Positions 54,378-63,615 of a stretch of 64,000 bases of DNA are shown here, piece after piece (position 1 is the first letter of the stretch; each line of letters opens with the position of its first letter). Origin of the DNA: Aidingimonas halophila. GTDB taxonomy: Bacteria > Pseudomonadota > Gammaproteobacteria > Pseudomonadales > Halomonadaceae. The translations under genes and the position numbers were made by a program. The stretch lies in contig NZ_FNNI01000004.1 in NCBI RefSeq assembly GCF_900106955.1, positions 62,001 through 126,000 on the forward strand. The letters run 5' to 3'. The notes under the pieces were generated by a model, which was not told the origin of the DNA, did not search any database, and saw only the letters and a program-made list of their open reading frames with translations.

Positions 54378-55319
54378 TTATCGAACGCCTTTTTCGGTAA
54401 GCTCCTGAACCTCTTCCGCCGTCTCGGGGGTAACGAAAGCCGGTCCCGTGAGAAGGTCTGTGGCTGGCATCAGAAGATGCTTGGCACTCTGGTTGGCCGT
54501 GACCACGCCTTGGTATCCCTGTAGGTAGGGTTGCTGGTCGATGGCGAAATCAATTTCCTCGGCAACCAAGGCCTCGAGGATGGTTGGCGAAAGGTCGAAC
54601 GTCCCAAAGTGAAACTGTTCAAGAGCTCCTTGTTCCCGCATTTCATCAATGATCGGATCGGTGGCCAGTGGTCCCAGCGACAGTAGTGCATCGACGTCGG
54701 AATTCTGATTCAGGTAAGCCACCAGTGAGTTACGGATTTCGGTGGGGTCGGAGCCGGTTGCCAATTGCTCTGCATTGCCGTCGAAGCCTTCCTCGAAACC
54801 TTCGCAACGCAGGTCGAGTGCAACATTGCCCTGTTCCTGATTGATGCAGAGACCTTTCTCGGCGCCATCTTCGATCATGCGTTCAGCGGCTCTTTTCCCT
54901 GCCAGCTTTGGATCGGAACCGATGAAGATATCCGCGCCGTATTCGTCGGCGACGTGCCCGCCCGTATTGATGACGATGACGGGAAGCCCGCTGTCTGCAG
55001 CCTCCTGGGCCAAGTCCCCAAGAGCATCAGGGTCCACCAGGGAGAGAATCAGGGCGTCGGGTTCGGAAGCGATGGCGGCTTCCACCAGCTGTTGCATGCG
55101 GGCGACATCAAAGTTGGTCGGCGCTCGGTACTCGAGATCGGCACCGACTTCATCAGCAGCGTCTTCTGCGCCCTTCTTGACGACTGACCAGAAAGGGTCG
55201 GCCGCCTGACCATGCGTCACCATGACAATACGTCTTTCATCATCGTCTTGAGCCTGTGCGGCTCCCACTAAGGATGTGGCGGCAACGGCGTAAGCCAGAA
55301 CGCGAGGTAATAGAGCCAT
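54378..55319 (-). CDS. Inositol/rhizopine-type ABC transporter substrate-binding protein
   Basis: A 313-aa periplasmic receptor of the ribose-like class. Seen: signal peptide ending GAAQAQDD, then RIVMVTHGQAADPFWSVVKKGAEDAA, FDVARMQQLVEAAIASEPDALIL, VINTGGHVADEYGADIFIG and FAIDQQPYLQGYQGVV. It is collinear with the orphan receptor at 40687. First gene of the minus-strand transporter and inositol run, and divergent from the RpiR regulator; the shared intergenic region holds two operator-like repeats. Confidence 0.88.
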   Translation of the reverse strand: MALLPRVLAYAVAATSLVGAAQAQDDDERRIVMVTHGQAADPFWSVVKKGAEDAADEVGADLEYRAPTNFDVARMQQLVEAAIASEPDALILSLVDPDALGDLAQEAADSGLPVIVINTGGHVADEYGADIFIGSDPKLAGKRAAERMIEDGAEKGLCINQEQGNVALDLRCEGFEEGFDGNAEQLATGSDPTEIRNSLVAYLNQNSDVDALLSLGPLATDPIIDEMREQGALEQFHFGTFDLSPTILEALVAEEIDFAIDQQPYLQGYQGVVTANQSAKHLLMPATDLLTGPAFVTPETAEEVQELTEKGVR

Positions 55320-55372
55320 GGGTCAATCCTCTTGTCGTTGTCGTGCTCATGGATGGAGTGGCGTTGCAAAAT

Positions 55373-55386
55373 GAAATGTAGGTTCC
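55373..55386. promoter_or_regulatory. Candidate IolR-type operator, site 1
   Basis: GAAA-N6-TTCC (55373-55386) differs by one base from GGAA-N6-TTCC, the motif I recall for the RpiR-type IolR of Sinorhizobium. The outer arms extend the symmetry (AAATGAAA against TTCCATTT, 7 of 8 paired). It lies about 54 bases upstream of the receptor gene. Confidence 0.5.
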
Positions 55387-55431
55387 ATTTATGCCTTTTT
55401 GCAAATCAATTGTTCTATACTTTGGTATATT

Positions 55432-55447
55432 TGGAATTTCCATTCCA
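55432..55447. promoter_or_regulatory. Candidate IolR-type operator, site 2
   Basis: TGGAATTTCCATTCCA is a perfect 6-bp inverted repeat with a 4-base centre and contains an exact GGAA-N6-TTCC (55433-55446). It lies 60 bases after site 1 and about 80 bases before the RpiR regulator start, so it suits control of both divergent transcripts. Confidence 0.6.
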
Positions 55448-55526
55448 TAGACCTAGACTGGCGTCCAATGCATCAATATTCATGCTCCTCCAGAAGAGGG
55501 ACACCGATCAGGTAGGAAATCGATCC

Positions 55527-56387
55527 ATGACTCAGACGCCCGAGGATTTCACCGCGCTTGAACAACGCATCACCGAGGAATACGCCTCCTTGAGCCGTCG
55601 TCTGCAGCAAACGGCACGGTTTCTGCTCGATCATCCTCAAGAAGTGGCCTTTGCGACGGTGGCGAGATTGGCCGAGCAGGCCGGCGTGACGCCTTCGACC
55701 CTGATCCGATTTGCCAATAATTTCGGTTTCAAGGGGTTCTCCGACATGCAGCAACTGTTTCGTTCACGTCTGGTGGACGAGTTGCCCAACTATGCCGAGC
55801 GTATTCGTGCGGTACGCAGTGCGACCGGCGAAACGCCCGATAGTACACAGCTGTTATGGGAATTCGCCGATGCCAATCGGCAAGTACTGGAGGCGCTGCC
55901 GAGTCGAATCGATCCTCATGCCCTCGAAGCGGCACTGGACATTCTGGAAAACGCTGATGCCGTGCATGTGATGGGGGCGCGTCGGAGTTTCGTGGTGGCG
56001 AGTTACTTCACCTATGCCTTGCACCACATTGATAAACGGGCTTTTTTGGTCAATGGGTTGGGCGCCATGCAGGCGGAGCAGGTCAAGGCGGTTGCCGACC
56101 GTGACGCCATGCTGGTGGTGAGCTTCTCCCCTTATGCCGAGGAAGCCCGTGAAGCTGCTGCCGAGGCACAGTCGCGCGGGATCCCGTTGGTAGTCATCAC
56201 GGATTCGAATCTCAGCCCACTGGCACGCTTGGCGGATGTTGCGTTGGTGGTGCATGAGGCCGAAGTGAAAAGTTTCAGGGGACTGACGGCATCGCTGTGT
56301 CTTTCGCAGACGTTGGCTATTGCATTGGGGGTGCGTCAGGACAAGGCCCACGAACGTAGTGACGATAGTGACCTGAGCTCGGCCTGA
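55527..56387 (+). CDS. iolR: RpiR-family regulator (IolR-like), HTH plus SIS domain
   Basis: A 286-aa regulator. Seen: an N-terminal HTH_6 domain (about 1-80; ARFLLDHPQEVAFATVARLAEQAGVTPSTLIRFANNFGFKGFSDMQQLF) and a C-terminal SIS sugar-phosphate-binding domain (about 125-265; DAVHVMGARRSFVVASYFTYAL, LVVSFSPYAEEAREAAAEAQSRG). In rhizobia an RpiR-type IolR represses the inositol genes and responds to a phosphorylated pathway intermediate. ATG at 55527 has AGGAAAT upstream; the open frame begins at 55332 but that part is operator DNA, not protein-like. Confidence 0.88.
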   Translation: MTQTPEDFTALEQRITEEYASLSRRLQQTARFLLDHPQEVAFATVARLAEQAGVTPSTLIRFANNFGFKGFSDMQQLFRSRLVDELPNYAERIRAVRSATGETPDSTQLLWEFADANRQVLEALPSRIDPHALEAALDILENADAVHVMGARRSFVVASYFTYALHHIDKRAFLVNGLGAMQAEQVKAVADRDAMLVVSFSPYAEEAREAAAEAQSRGIPLVVITDSNLSPLARLADVALVVHEAEVKSFRGLTASLCLSQTLAIALGVRQDKAHERSDDSDLSSA

Positions 56388-56428
56388 CACATGGCGCATT
56401 TTCGCTGACAACCACTTGAGGAGCCTTC

Positions 56429-57424
56429 ATGAAACTTGCACTGATAGGGGCGGGGCGCATCGGCAAGGTACATGCTGCCACCATTGCCGACCATCCAGAG
56501 GTGGCGCTTGCCGCCATCGCCGACTTCCACCATCCTGCAGCGGAAGCGTTGGCTGCGCAGTATGGAAGCCGGGCCATGGATGTCGAAGCGATCATGGACG
56601 ATGAAACAATCGATGCGGTATTGATCGCTTCCAGCACTCCCACTCATGCTGATTACCTTGAACAAGCGGCCAGGGCCGGCAAAGCCATTCTGTGTGAAAA
56701 ACCGATTGCCCTGGATTTGACCCGCACACGTGAAGCATTGCAGGTACTGGAAGCCAATCCCGTGATCTGTGCGCTGGGCTTCAACCGTCGGCATGATCCT
56801 CAATTCAGCGCCTTGAAAGCATCGCTCGATGCCGGCCGTATCGGAGCATTGGAAACCCTTACCATTATCAGTCGTGATCCCGCCCCGCCGCCTTCCGACT
56901 ATGTCGCGGCGTCCGGGGGGCTGTTTCGTGACATGACGATTCATGACTTCGATACGGCTCGCTGGCTGCTGGATGAAGCCGTCACTCATGTATATGCCTC
57001 GGGGAGCTGCCTGATCGACCCAGGCATAGGTGATGCCGGTGATATCGATACAGCGATGATCACTCTGACGACAGCTAGTGGCCGGCTCTGCCATATCAAC
57101 AACTCGCGCCGGGCTTGCTATGGCTACGATCAGCGCATTGAAGCTTTTGGCAGTGCAGGCATGCTGCAGGCCCAGAACGAAAGCGAGACGCGGCTGCGTT
57201 TCACGGGGGAGCCCGGTCAGGTCGAAGAGACGCCCAAATGGTTCTTCCTGGAGCGCTATGCCACGGCCTTTCGCCATGAAATCGATGATTTCTTCCGTGC
57301 CTGGCGAGATGACGATACACCGCTGGCAGGCGCTCAGGATGGCCTGGCGGCACTCATGCTGGCCGAAGCGGCAGAACGCTCGCTGCGAGAGGGGCGCTGT
57401 GTGGCGCTGACCGAGATCCATTAA
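56429..57424 (+). CDS. iolG: Inositol 2-dehydrogenase (second IolG copy)
   Basis: A 331-aa NAD-dependent dehydrogenase. Seen: LIGAGRIGKVHAATI (about 5-19), EKP at 90-92, NRRHDPQFSALKASLDAGRIGALETLTIISRDPAPPP and MTIHDFDTARWLLDEAVT. It is a close paralogue of the 41684-42673 protein. Located between the regulator and iolB on the plus strand; GAGGAG 7 bases upstream. The two copies may prefer different inositol isomers. Confidence 0.91.
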   Translation: MKLALIGAGRIGKVHAATIADHPEVALAAIADFHHPAAEALAAQYGSRAMDVEAIMDDETIDAVLIASSTPTHADYLEQAARAGKAILCEKPIALDLTRTREALQVLEANPVICALGFNRRHDPQFSALKASLDAGRIGALETLTIISRDPAPPPSDYVAASGGLFRDMTIHDFDTARWLLDEAVTHVYASGSCLIDPGIGDAGDIDTAMITLTTASGRLCHINNSRRACYGYDQRIEAFGSAGMLQAQNESETRLRFTGEPGQVEETPKWFFLERYATAFRHEIDDFFRAWRDDDTPLAGAQDGLAALMLAEAAERSLREGRCVALTEIH

Positions 57425-57453
57425 TTGACATGACGATATAGATGGAGGGAAAA

Positions 57454-58257
57454 ATGTCATCACTTCTCGTCCGCCCCCATGCCCCGGATGATCAGGGAAT
57501 CGTACTCGACATCACGCCGGAGTCCGCAGGCTGGGAACATGTCGGTTTTCGACTCCATAAGTTGTCTCCCGGTCAGACGATCGAGGCACATACCGGTGGT
57601 CGTGAACACTGTTTGGTGCTGGTATCCGGTCGAGCGACAGTGTCATGCGGTGATCACCAGTGGGAGAACATCGGTGAACGCATGGACGTGTTCGAGAAAG
57701 TACCGCCCTATGCTGTCTATCTGCCCGATGGTGTCAGCTACCACGTCGAGGCGACTACGGAGCTGGAGTTGGCGGTCTGCAGCGCACCAGGGCAGGGAAA
57801 TCATGAACCCCGTCTGATCTCGCCCGAGCAGATCAAGCGCAGTACGCGAGGAGTCGGCAGCAATACCCGGCATATCCAGGATGTGCTGCCGGAAACCGAA
57901 CCTGCTGACAGTCTGCTGGTGGTGGAGGTGTATACACCGGCCGGCAACTGGTCGAGCTATCCGCCGCACAAGCACGATCAGGACAATCTGCCACACGAAT
58001 CCCGGCTCGAGGAGACCTATTATCACCGAGTGAGCCCCTCACAAGGGTTTGCCTTCCAGCGTGTCTATACCGATGACCGCAGCCTCGACGAGAGCATGGC
58101 TGTGGATGATGGCAATGTCGTATTGGTGCCGTATGGCTATCACCCGGCCGGGGTACCGCATGGCTACGAGTTGTATTACCTGAACGTCATGGCAGGACCC
58201 AAGCGCGTCTGGAAATTCAACAACGATCCGGATCACCAGTGGCTGCTGGAAACCTAG
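57454..58257 (+). CDS. iolB: 5-deoxy-glucuronate isomerase
   Basis: A 267-aa cupin enzyme converting 5-deoxy-glucuronate to 2-deoxy-5-keto-gluconate. Seen: DITPESAGWEHVGFRLHKL, THTGGREHCLVLVSGRATV-type first cupin, SSYPPHKHDQDNLPHESRLEETYYHRV with metal-binding His and Glu, and YHPAGVPHGYELYYLNVMAGP, all typical of IolB. The ATG at 57454 follows GGAGGGA by about 5 bases; 57442 is an alternative. It completes the inositol pathway begun by the minus-strand genes. Confidence 0.94.
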   Translation: MSSLLVRPHAPDDQGIVLDITPESAGWEHVGFRLHKLSPGQTIEAHTGGREHCLVLVSGRATVSCGDHQWENIGERMDVFEKVPPYAVYLPDGVSYHVEATTELELAVCSAPGQGNHEPRLISPEQIKRSTRGVGSNTRHIQDVLPETEPADSLLVVEVYTPAGNWSSYPPHKHDQDNLPHESRLEETYYHRVSPSQGFAFQRVYTDDRSLDESMAVDDGNVVLVPYGYHPAGVPHGYELYYLNVMAGPKRVWKFNNDPDHQWLLET

Positions 58258-58305
58258 TTCGTAGGCGTGTGCTCTCCGCACCGGCGTCATTTGGGCGCTA
58301 CTTTA

Positions 58306-58335
58306 CCCCGTCGTCAGTCAGGCGGGGTTTTCTTG
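58306..58335 (+). terminator. Intrinsic terminator after iolB
   Basis: CCCCGTC (58306-58312) pairs with GGCGGGG (58321-58327), with one T-G wobble, around an 8-base loop, and is followed by TTTTCTT. It ends the plus-strand iolR-iolG-iolB transcript. Confidence 0.75.
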
Positions 58336-58371
58336 GCTTATAGCGTCGGCGACTTGTGTGGGCATCGTTAA

Positions 58372-59439
58372 TCATGGCCCATCGCGCCTATCCGGCATCG
58401 GATGATGGAGGGAACGTAGAGTCTCTTCAACGACCTCCCGATCGATGTCCCGGGTGATGAACACCAGTCGCGAGCGATGATCGTCGCTCGGCCAGGCCGG
58501 CAGTGGTGTCGGGGGATGGAAGACGTGTTGTACGCCGTGGATGGCGAGTGGGTGTTCGCGGCCTTCGACATTCAGGAGTCCCTTGACGCGCAGGATGTTG
58601 CTGCCGATGAACGCCGTCAGTTCGTCGATCCAGGCCGTCAGCCGGTCCTCCGGGATCGGCGTATCGATGGCAAAGCAGAAAGCCTTGATGTGGTCGTCAT
58701 GACGATTGATATCGTGGTCGTGATGATGTTCCTCATGGTGGTGTGTCTCGTGCTCGGCATAGGCTTCTTCATTCAGCCACTGTTCCACATCCGGTACTTT
58801 GCCTGAGGTCGAAAACGGGCCCAGATCCAATAGTTTGGCTGCGTCGATATGGCTATGGTCGATTTCCCAGCGGGGCGCGGCGGGGTTGATCCCATCGAGA
58901 CGTCGGTATAGGTCGGTACGCTGTTCGGCGGTGGTCAGGTCGGGTTTAGCCAACAAAAGGCAGTCGGCCATCGCCGCCTGTTTAACGGCTTCGCTGTGGT
59001 GATCGAGGCTGTGTTGTCCCGTTGCCATGTCGAGAACCGTCACGATGCCATCCAGTCGGTAACGATCGGCGACCTGGGAATGTGTCATCAGCGTGTGCAC
59101 GATCGATGCGGGATCGGCGAGCCCCGTGGTTTCGATCAGGACCCGGCGGAACTGGCGTTGCCCCTGGCGGGAAAAACGCCAGGTGATGTCGCGCAAGGTC
59201 TTGACCAGATCGCCCCGGATGTTGCAACACAAGCAGCCGCTGCTCATCTCCATGACCATGTTCTCGGTGCTATGGGCAACCAGCATATGATCGAGCGGTA
59301 TCTCGCCGAATTCGTTGATGATCACCAGGGCATCGGCCAGGTCGGGCTGGCTGACGAGTTGGTTGAGCAGAGTCGTCTTGCCGGCACCGAGAAACCCGGA
59401 AAGGATGGTCACCGGGATCGGTGGGTGAGTCGGGCGCAT
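58372..59439 (-). CDS. CobW/COG0523 GTPase with His-rich metal-binding tract
   Basis: A 355-aa G3E-family GTPase of the CobW/YjiA/ZigA type, thought to deliver zinc or another metal. Seen: Walker A GFLGAGKTTLLNQL (about 14-27), the metal-binding GCLCCN (about 67-72), a Walker B-like TTGLADPASI, NKxD-like region, and a His-rich linker HETHHHEEHHHDHDINRHDDH (about 220-242). The C-terminal domain ends about residue 350. The ATG at 59439 has AGGAG 8-12 bases upstream. It sits beside an agmatine deiminase and a metalloamidohydrolase, either of which could be its client. Confidence 0.88.
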   Translation of the reverse strand: MRPTHPPIPVTILSGFLGAGKTTLLNQLVSQPDLADALVIINEFGEIPLDHMLVAHSTENMVMEMSSGCLCCNIRGDLVKTLRDITWRFSRQGQRQFRRVLIETTGLADPASIVHTLMTHSQVADRYRLDGIVTVLDMATGQHSLDHHSEAVKQAAMADCLLLAKPDLTTAEQRTDLYRRLDGINPAAPRWEIDHSHIDAAKLLDLGPFSTSGKVPDVEQWLNEEAYAEHETHHHEEHHHDHDINRHDDHIKAFCFAIDTPIPEDRLTAWIDELTAFIGSNILRVKGLLNVEGREHPLAIHGVQHVFHPPTPLPAWPSDDHRSRLVFITRDIDREVVEETLRSLHHPMPDRRDGP

Positions 59440-59517
59440 CGGTTCGCTCCTCGTACCTGACAGCGGATCTCCCTCGTAGTGTACGGCATCGAGCAAGCGC
59501 CTTGTTCCACGACGACA

Positions 59518-60639
59518 TCACACGCTCGGCTGCTGTTGGGTGATGCAGTGAATGTTGCCGCCTCCAAGCAAAATCTCGCGGGCCGGCACGCCAATGACGC
59601 GGCGATCGGGAAACAGGGCTTGAAGACGTTTGCGGGCGTCATCGTCGTGGGCCGGGTCGAGCAGCGGCATGACAACCACCGAGTTGCCGATATAGAAATT
59701 GACGTAGGAGGCCGCCATGCGATCACCGGGCTGACGTGGGTAGGAGCTGTTGAGCCGGTCGATGCCACTGGCTTCTTCCTCGGCGATATGCAACGGGCCG
59801 GGCTGGGTGAACTTATGCACCTTGAGTGAACGACCGCGGGCATCAGTGCTGTTTTCCAGTAACTCCAACGCTTGGCGGGAAATGGCGTGTTGCGGGTCGT
59901 TTTCGTCGTCACACCACGTCAGGGCGACTTCGCCGGGTGCCACGAAACAGCACAGGTTATCGACGTGACCATCGGTCTCGTCACGATAACATCCACGCGG
60001 CAGCCAGATGACTTTCGTGACGCCGAGGTACTCCCGTAACACCTGTTCCATTCCGGCTTGGTCGAGTCCCGGATTGCGATTGGGGTTGAGCAAACATTCC
60101 CGAGTGGTGATCAAGGTCCCTTCGCCATCGACATGAATGGCGCCGCCTTCCAGCACCACCGGTACCTCGAAACGGGGAATGCCCAGTATCTCGGCGATCT
60201 TGCTCCGGATGCGCCGGTCCTTGTCCCAGGGGAAATAGAGCCCGCCCTCGAGGCCACCCCAGGCATTGAACTGCCAGTCGACCATGGCCAGATGCCCATC
60301 GGGGGAGGTCAGAAAGGTCGGCCCGACATCGCGCATCCAGGCATCGTTATTGGAAAGTTCCACCACACGGACCGATTCGGGAAGTTGGTTACGGGCATTT
60401 TCGTACTGCTCGTCGTTGACACCCACGAAGACGGTTTCGCTGTCTGCGATGGCACTGGCCACGTCGACGAACGCCTGCTGAGCCGGTTTGGCACCATAAC
60501 GCCAGGTGTCCGGTCGTTGCGGCCACAGCATCCAGCAGGCCTTGTGCGGGGCGAACTCTGCCGGCATGGAAAAGCCTTGTGATGCCGGCGTTTCAGCCGG
60601 CAACGAGAAAGCAGTGGAGGATAGAGAGTTGGTTGTCAT
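59518..60639 (-). CDS. aguA: Agmatine deiminase
   Basis: A 373-aa enzyme of the guanidino-group-modifying family that converts agmatine to N-carbamoylputrescine and ammonia. Seen: FSMPAEFAPHKACWMLWPQRPDTWRYGAKPAQ, NDAWMRDVGPTFL, FNAWGG, VLEGGAIHVDGEGTLITTRECLLNPNRNP, LPRGCYRDETDGHVDN, and the catalytic Cys in GGGNIHCITQQQP at the C-terminus. The ATG at 60639 gives the normal length; a start at 60744 reads from inside the antiporter gene. It lies 8 bases downstream of the antiporter gene. Confidence 0.94.
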   Translation of the reverse strand: MTTNSLSSTAFSLPAETPASQGFSMPAEFAPHKACWMLWPQRPDTWRYGAKPAQQAFVDVASAIADSETVFVGVNDEQYENARNQLPESVRVVELSNNDAWMRDVGPTFLTSPDGHLAMVDWQFNAWGGLEGGLYFPWDKDRRIRSKIAEILGIPRFEVPVVLEGGAIHVDGEGTLITTRECLLNPNRNPGLDQAGMEQVLREYLGVTKVIWLPRGCYRDETDGHVDNLCCFVAPGEVALTWCDDENDPQHAISRQALELLENSTDARGRSLKVHKFTQPGPLHIAEEEASGIDRLNSSYPRQPGDRMAASYVNFYIGNSVVVMPLLDPAHDDDARKRLQALFPDRRVIGVPAREILLGGGNIHCITQQQPSV

Positions 60640-60647
60640 GGTGTGTC

Positions 60648-61994
60648 TCACATGTGGCCCGCAATCAGGAATACAACAATGGCCAGGACGGCCGCAATCA
60701 AGGCATAGGGTAATTGCGTCAGCGCGTGGGCCATGGGGGTACATCCACTACCTTGGGCAGATAGTACCGTGGAATCGCCATAGAAGCAGGTATGGCTGCC
60801 GAAGGCGCTGGCGGAAATCAGCGAACCGATCACCAGAGGCATGTTGGCGTCCACGCTCGCGGCCAGAGGCAACACGATCGGCATCGCCACGGCGAACAGG
60901 CCCCAGAAAGAGCCGGTGGCGAAGGCCAGAAAGGCCATGGTGACGAAAACCACGGCAGGCAGCATGCCGGCCGTCATCATCGGCTTCATGGTGGCGATCA
61001 CGTATTCGGTGAGGCCCAGCAGGTCGTTGACTTCCTTGAGGGTAAAACCGGCCACGAGCGTGCCCAGTGGCATGATCATCGACTTGAAACCTTCCAGCGC
61101 GGTATCGAAGGTGTCGTGGAAGCTCAACAGGCGCTGGCTGAAAATAAGCACCAGCATGACTGCGAGGGCCACGATCACGCCACGCAGGATATCGATCTCG
61201 AAATACCAGGTGAAGCCGATGAGTGCAGCGATCGGCAGCAGGAAATTGAGCAGGTGAGGGCGACGCTTGCCGTCGTCCTCGGCTTCCAGCGCGGCATCGT
61301 CGACGCCGTCCGGCATGATCTGCCCACCGGCGGCACGTTGTTCTGCGGCTCGCATGGGGCCCAGGGCCGGAATGGCACCGACGGCAACCAGCGGGACCAG
61401 AATCGCGGCAATCCAGGCGTAGAACATGTAGGGAATCGCTTGCAGATATACTCCCATGCCGTTGTCGGCAACGCCGTTCTCTTCCAGCAGGCCGGCGAAG
61501 AACACCGCCCAGGTGGAAATCGGCACCAGGATGCAGATGGGGGCTGCCGTGGAATCCACGACATACGCCAGCATTTCACGCGAGACCCGGAAGCGGTCGG
61601 TGATCTTCTTCATCGAGGCGCTGATCGCGAGGGCGTTGAGGTAGTCGTCGATGAAGATCACCAGACCAAGTAACCAGGTGGTCAGCAGACTGCGACTGCG
61701 AGTATGGATACGGCGGGTGATGACGTCGCCGAAGGCCAGTACGCCGCCGGTCTTGACCAGTAGCGCGATCAGGCTACCGAACAAGCCGCAGACCAGGATG
61801 ATCCAGGTGACGGTGTCATCGCCAAGCACGGCCAGCAGGATATCGGATCCCTGGGAAACGACGGCAGTCGGGTCGACCATCAACAGGCCGACCAGGGCAC
61901 CGGTGAACAGCGATTCGATGGTGCGGCGCGTGACGATCGCCATGCCCAGCACCACCAGCGTGGGAAACAGGCTCCATAGCCCATAGTTGTCCAT
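60648..61994 (-). CDS. NhaC-family Na+/H+ antiporter-like permease
   Basis: A 448-aa inner-membrane protein with about ten to twelve hydrophobic segments. Seen: GLWSLFPTLVVLGMAIVTRRTIESLF, IFIDDYLNALAISASMKKITDRFRVSREMLAYVVDSTAAPIC (a highly typical NhaC block), and FGSHTCFYGDSTVLSAQGSGCTPMAHALTQLPYAL. Members can exchange Na+ or carry amino acids or amines. Next to agmatine deiminase it may import agmatine or export a product; that is inference. RBS GAGAGA precedes the start. Confidence 0.86.
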   Translation of the reverse strand: MDNYGLWSLFPTLVVLGMAIVTRRTIESLFTGALVGLLMVDPTAVVSQGSDILLAVLGDDTVTWIILVCGLFGSLIALLVKTGGVLAFGDVITRRIHTRSRSLLTTWLLGLVIFIDDYLNALAISASMKKITDRFRVSREMLAYVVDSTAAPICILVPISTWAVFFAGLLEENGVADNGMGVYLQAIPYMFYAWIAAILVPLVAVGAIPALGPMRAAEQRAAGGQIMPDGVDDAALEAEDDGKRRPHLLNFLLPIAALIGFTWYFEIDILRGVIVALAVMLVLIFSQRLLSFHDTFDTALEGFKSMIMPLGTLVAGFTLKEVNDLLGLTEYVIATMKPMMTAGMLPAVVFVTMAFLAFATGSFWGLFAVAMPIVLPLAASVDANMPLVIGSLISASAFGSHTCFYGDSTVLSAQGSGCTPMAHALTQLPYALIAAVLAIVVFLIAGHM

Positions 61995-62047
61995 GGTTGT
62001 CTCTCTTGTCGTTGTGTCGGGAGCGAGGGTCGGATTGTGTCAGGTGG

Positions 62048-63463
62048 CTATAGGTAACCGTCGTCCTTGAGCGTTTGCGATGTGGCGGCCAGGGACTCGT
62101 CGAGGATGTCGACCACGCGATCGACGACGTCACGGTCCCAGATCAGCGGTGGCGAGACGATGTTGAGATGGCCGACCGGGCGGATGATCAGCCCACGCTG
62201 CTGCGCTTCAAAGGCCACCCGATCGCCGACGCGTGCCTCCACCGGGAGAAGCGCCTTGCTGGTCTTGTCGGCGACGTTCTCGATACACAGCATGAAATGG
62301 CTGCCGCGGATATCGCCGACCGTTTCATGATGAGCGAGAGTCTTCAGCCGTCGTTCCAGGTAGGGACCGGTCTCGCGCACGTTGTCGCAGATGCCTTCGC
62401 GCTCGATGATCTCGATGTTCTTCAGCGCGGCGGCGCAACTGACGGGATGACCGGAATAGGTGAAGCCGGTACTGAGCACGCCGCCGGGCCCCTGGGGCGT
62501 GGAAAGCACCTCGTAGAGCTCATCGGAGATCAGCGTGGCGCCTAGCGGTGCATAGCCAGAGGAGAGCCCCTTGGCGACGTTGATGATGTCGGGTTGGGTG
62601 TCGAAGACCGCTTCCGAGGCAAAGAAATGACCCAGGCGGCCGAAGCCGGTGACCACTTCGTCGGCGATGTAGAGGATATCGTTGGCTCGGCACACCGCCT
62701 GCATGCGCGCATGGTAGCCATCGGGGGCGACCAGCACGCCGCCGGCACCCATGATCGGTTCGGCAATGAAAGCGGCAATATTGTCGGCGCCGATTCGCTC
62801 GATCGTTTCTTCGAGTTCGCTGACCAGCGAATCGCAGTAGTCGGCCTCGCTCATATCCTCTGGACGGCGATACAGGTTGGCTTCGCTGAGGTGGGTCACC
62901 AGATGGTCGAGGGTGTCGAAGTCCCAGTTATTGCTCTTGATACCGGTCAGGCTGGCAGCCAGGTAGGTCGTGCCATGGTAGGCATTGTTACGCGAAAGAA
63001 TGCGTTTCTTGTGCGGCTTGCCGACTCGGTTGAAATAGTAATGCACCAGCCGGATGGTGGCGTCGTTGGCGGCTGAACCGCCACAGCTATAGAACACATG
63101 GTTGAGATGCGCAGGAGCCAGTTCGGCGAGCTTGGCGGCAAGCTCCGCTGCCGGGGCGTTGGACAGGTTGTTGAACGTCGAGAAATAGGCCATGCGAGTG
63201 GCCTGATCTGCCATTGCCTGACCTATCTCGCCCCGCCCGTGGCCGACATTGACGCACCATAGACCGGCAATACCATCGATATAGCGATGGCCATACGCGT
63301 CTTCGACATAGATACCATCGCTATCGGTAATCAGGTCACACCCCTGTTCGTGGAACAGGCTGAAATCGGTGAACGGGTGGATGAAGTGGTCACGATCTTT
63401 TTGCCAGAGTGACTGGACATCCTCTGATTGCGACGGATGCGATCTTGATATGGGAGCATTCAT
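62048..63463 (-). CDS. Class III aminotransferase (putrescine/beta-alanine-pyruvate type)
   Basis: A 471-aa PLP-dependent omega-aminotransferase. Seen: DSDGIYVEDAYGHRYIDGIAGLWCVNVGHGR, YFSTFNNLSNAPAAELAAKLAELAP, VFYSCGGSAANDATIRLVHYYFNRVGKPHKKRILSRNNAYHGTTYLAAS, and the PLP Lys in INVAKGLSSGYAPLGA. It resembles SpuC-like amine:pyruvate transaminases. A polyamine or carbamoyl-amine substrate would fit the neighbouring agmatine deiminase, but other amines are possible. Divergent from the amidohydrolase gene. Confidence 0.88.
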   Translation of the reverse strand: MNAPISRSHPSQSEDVQSLWQKDRDHFIHPFTDFSLFHEQGCDLITDSDGIYVEDAYGHRYIDGIAGLWCVNVGHGRGEIGQAMADQATRMAYFSTFNNLSNAPAAELAAKLAELAPAHLNHVFYSCGGSAANDATIRLVHYYFNRVGKPHKKRILSRNNAYHGTTYLAASLTGIKSNNWDFDTLDHLVTHLSEANLYRRPEDMSEADYCDSLVSELEETIERIGADNIAAFIAEPIMGAGGVLVAPDGYHARMQAVCRANDILYIADEVVTGFGRLGHFFASEAVFDTQPDIINVAKGLSSGYAPLGATLISDELYEVLSTPQGPGGVLSTGFTYSGHPVSCAAALKNIEIIEREGICDNVRETGPYLERRLKTLAHHETVGDIRGSHFMLCIENVADKTSKALLPVEARVGDRVAFEAQQRGLIIRPVGHLNIVSPPLIWDRDVVDRVVDILDESLAATSQTLKDDGYL

Positions 63464-63615
63464 GGTCTCGGCCCTCGTGTTGTCGGAATGGAGTCAGGGT
63501 CGAGTGCACCCTAGCGGGTATTCCATGAGCGGCCATATATCCCGATTGGGGTATATCGCCATTGCTGGGTGTCTATCTAGAGTCGTTGTCGAGCTGACAA
63601 TGGGAGACCATGACA

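Noticed and set aside
60792-61673. 293-codon plus-strand frame opposite the NhaC-type gene
   Set aside because: Rich in Gln, His and Gly, as expected from the reverse complement of a membrane-protein gene.
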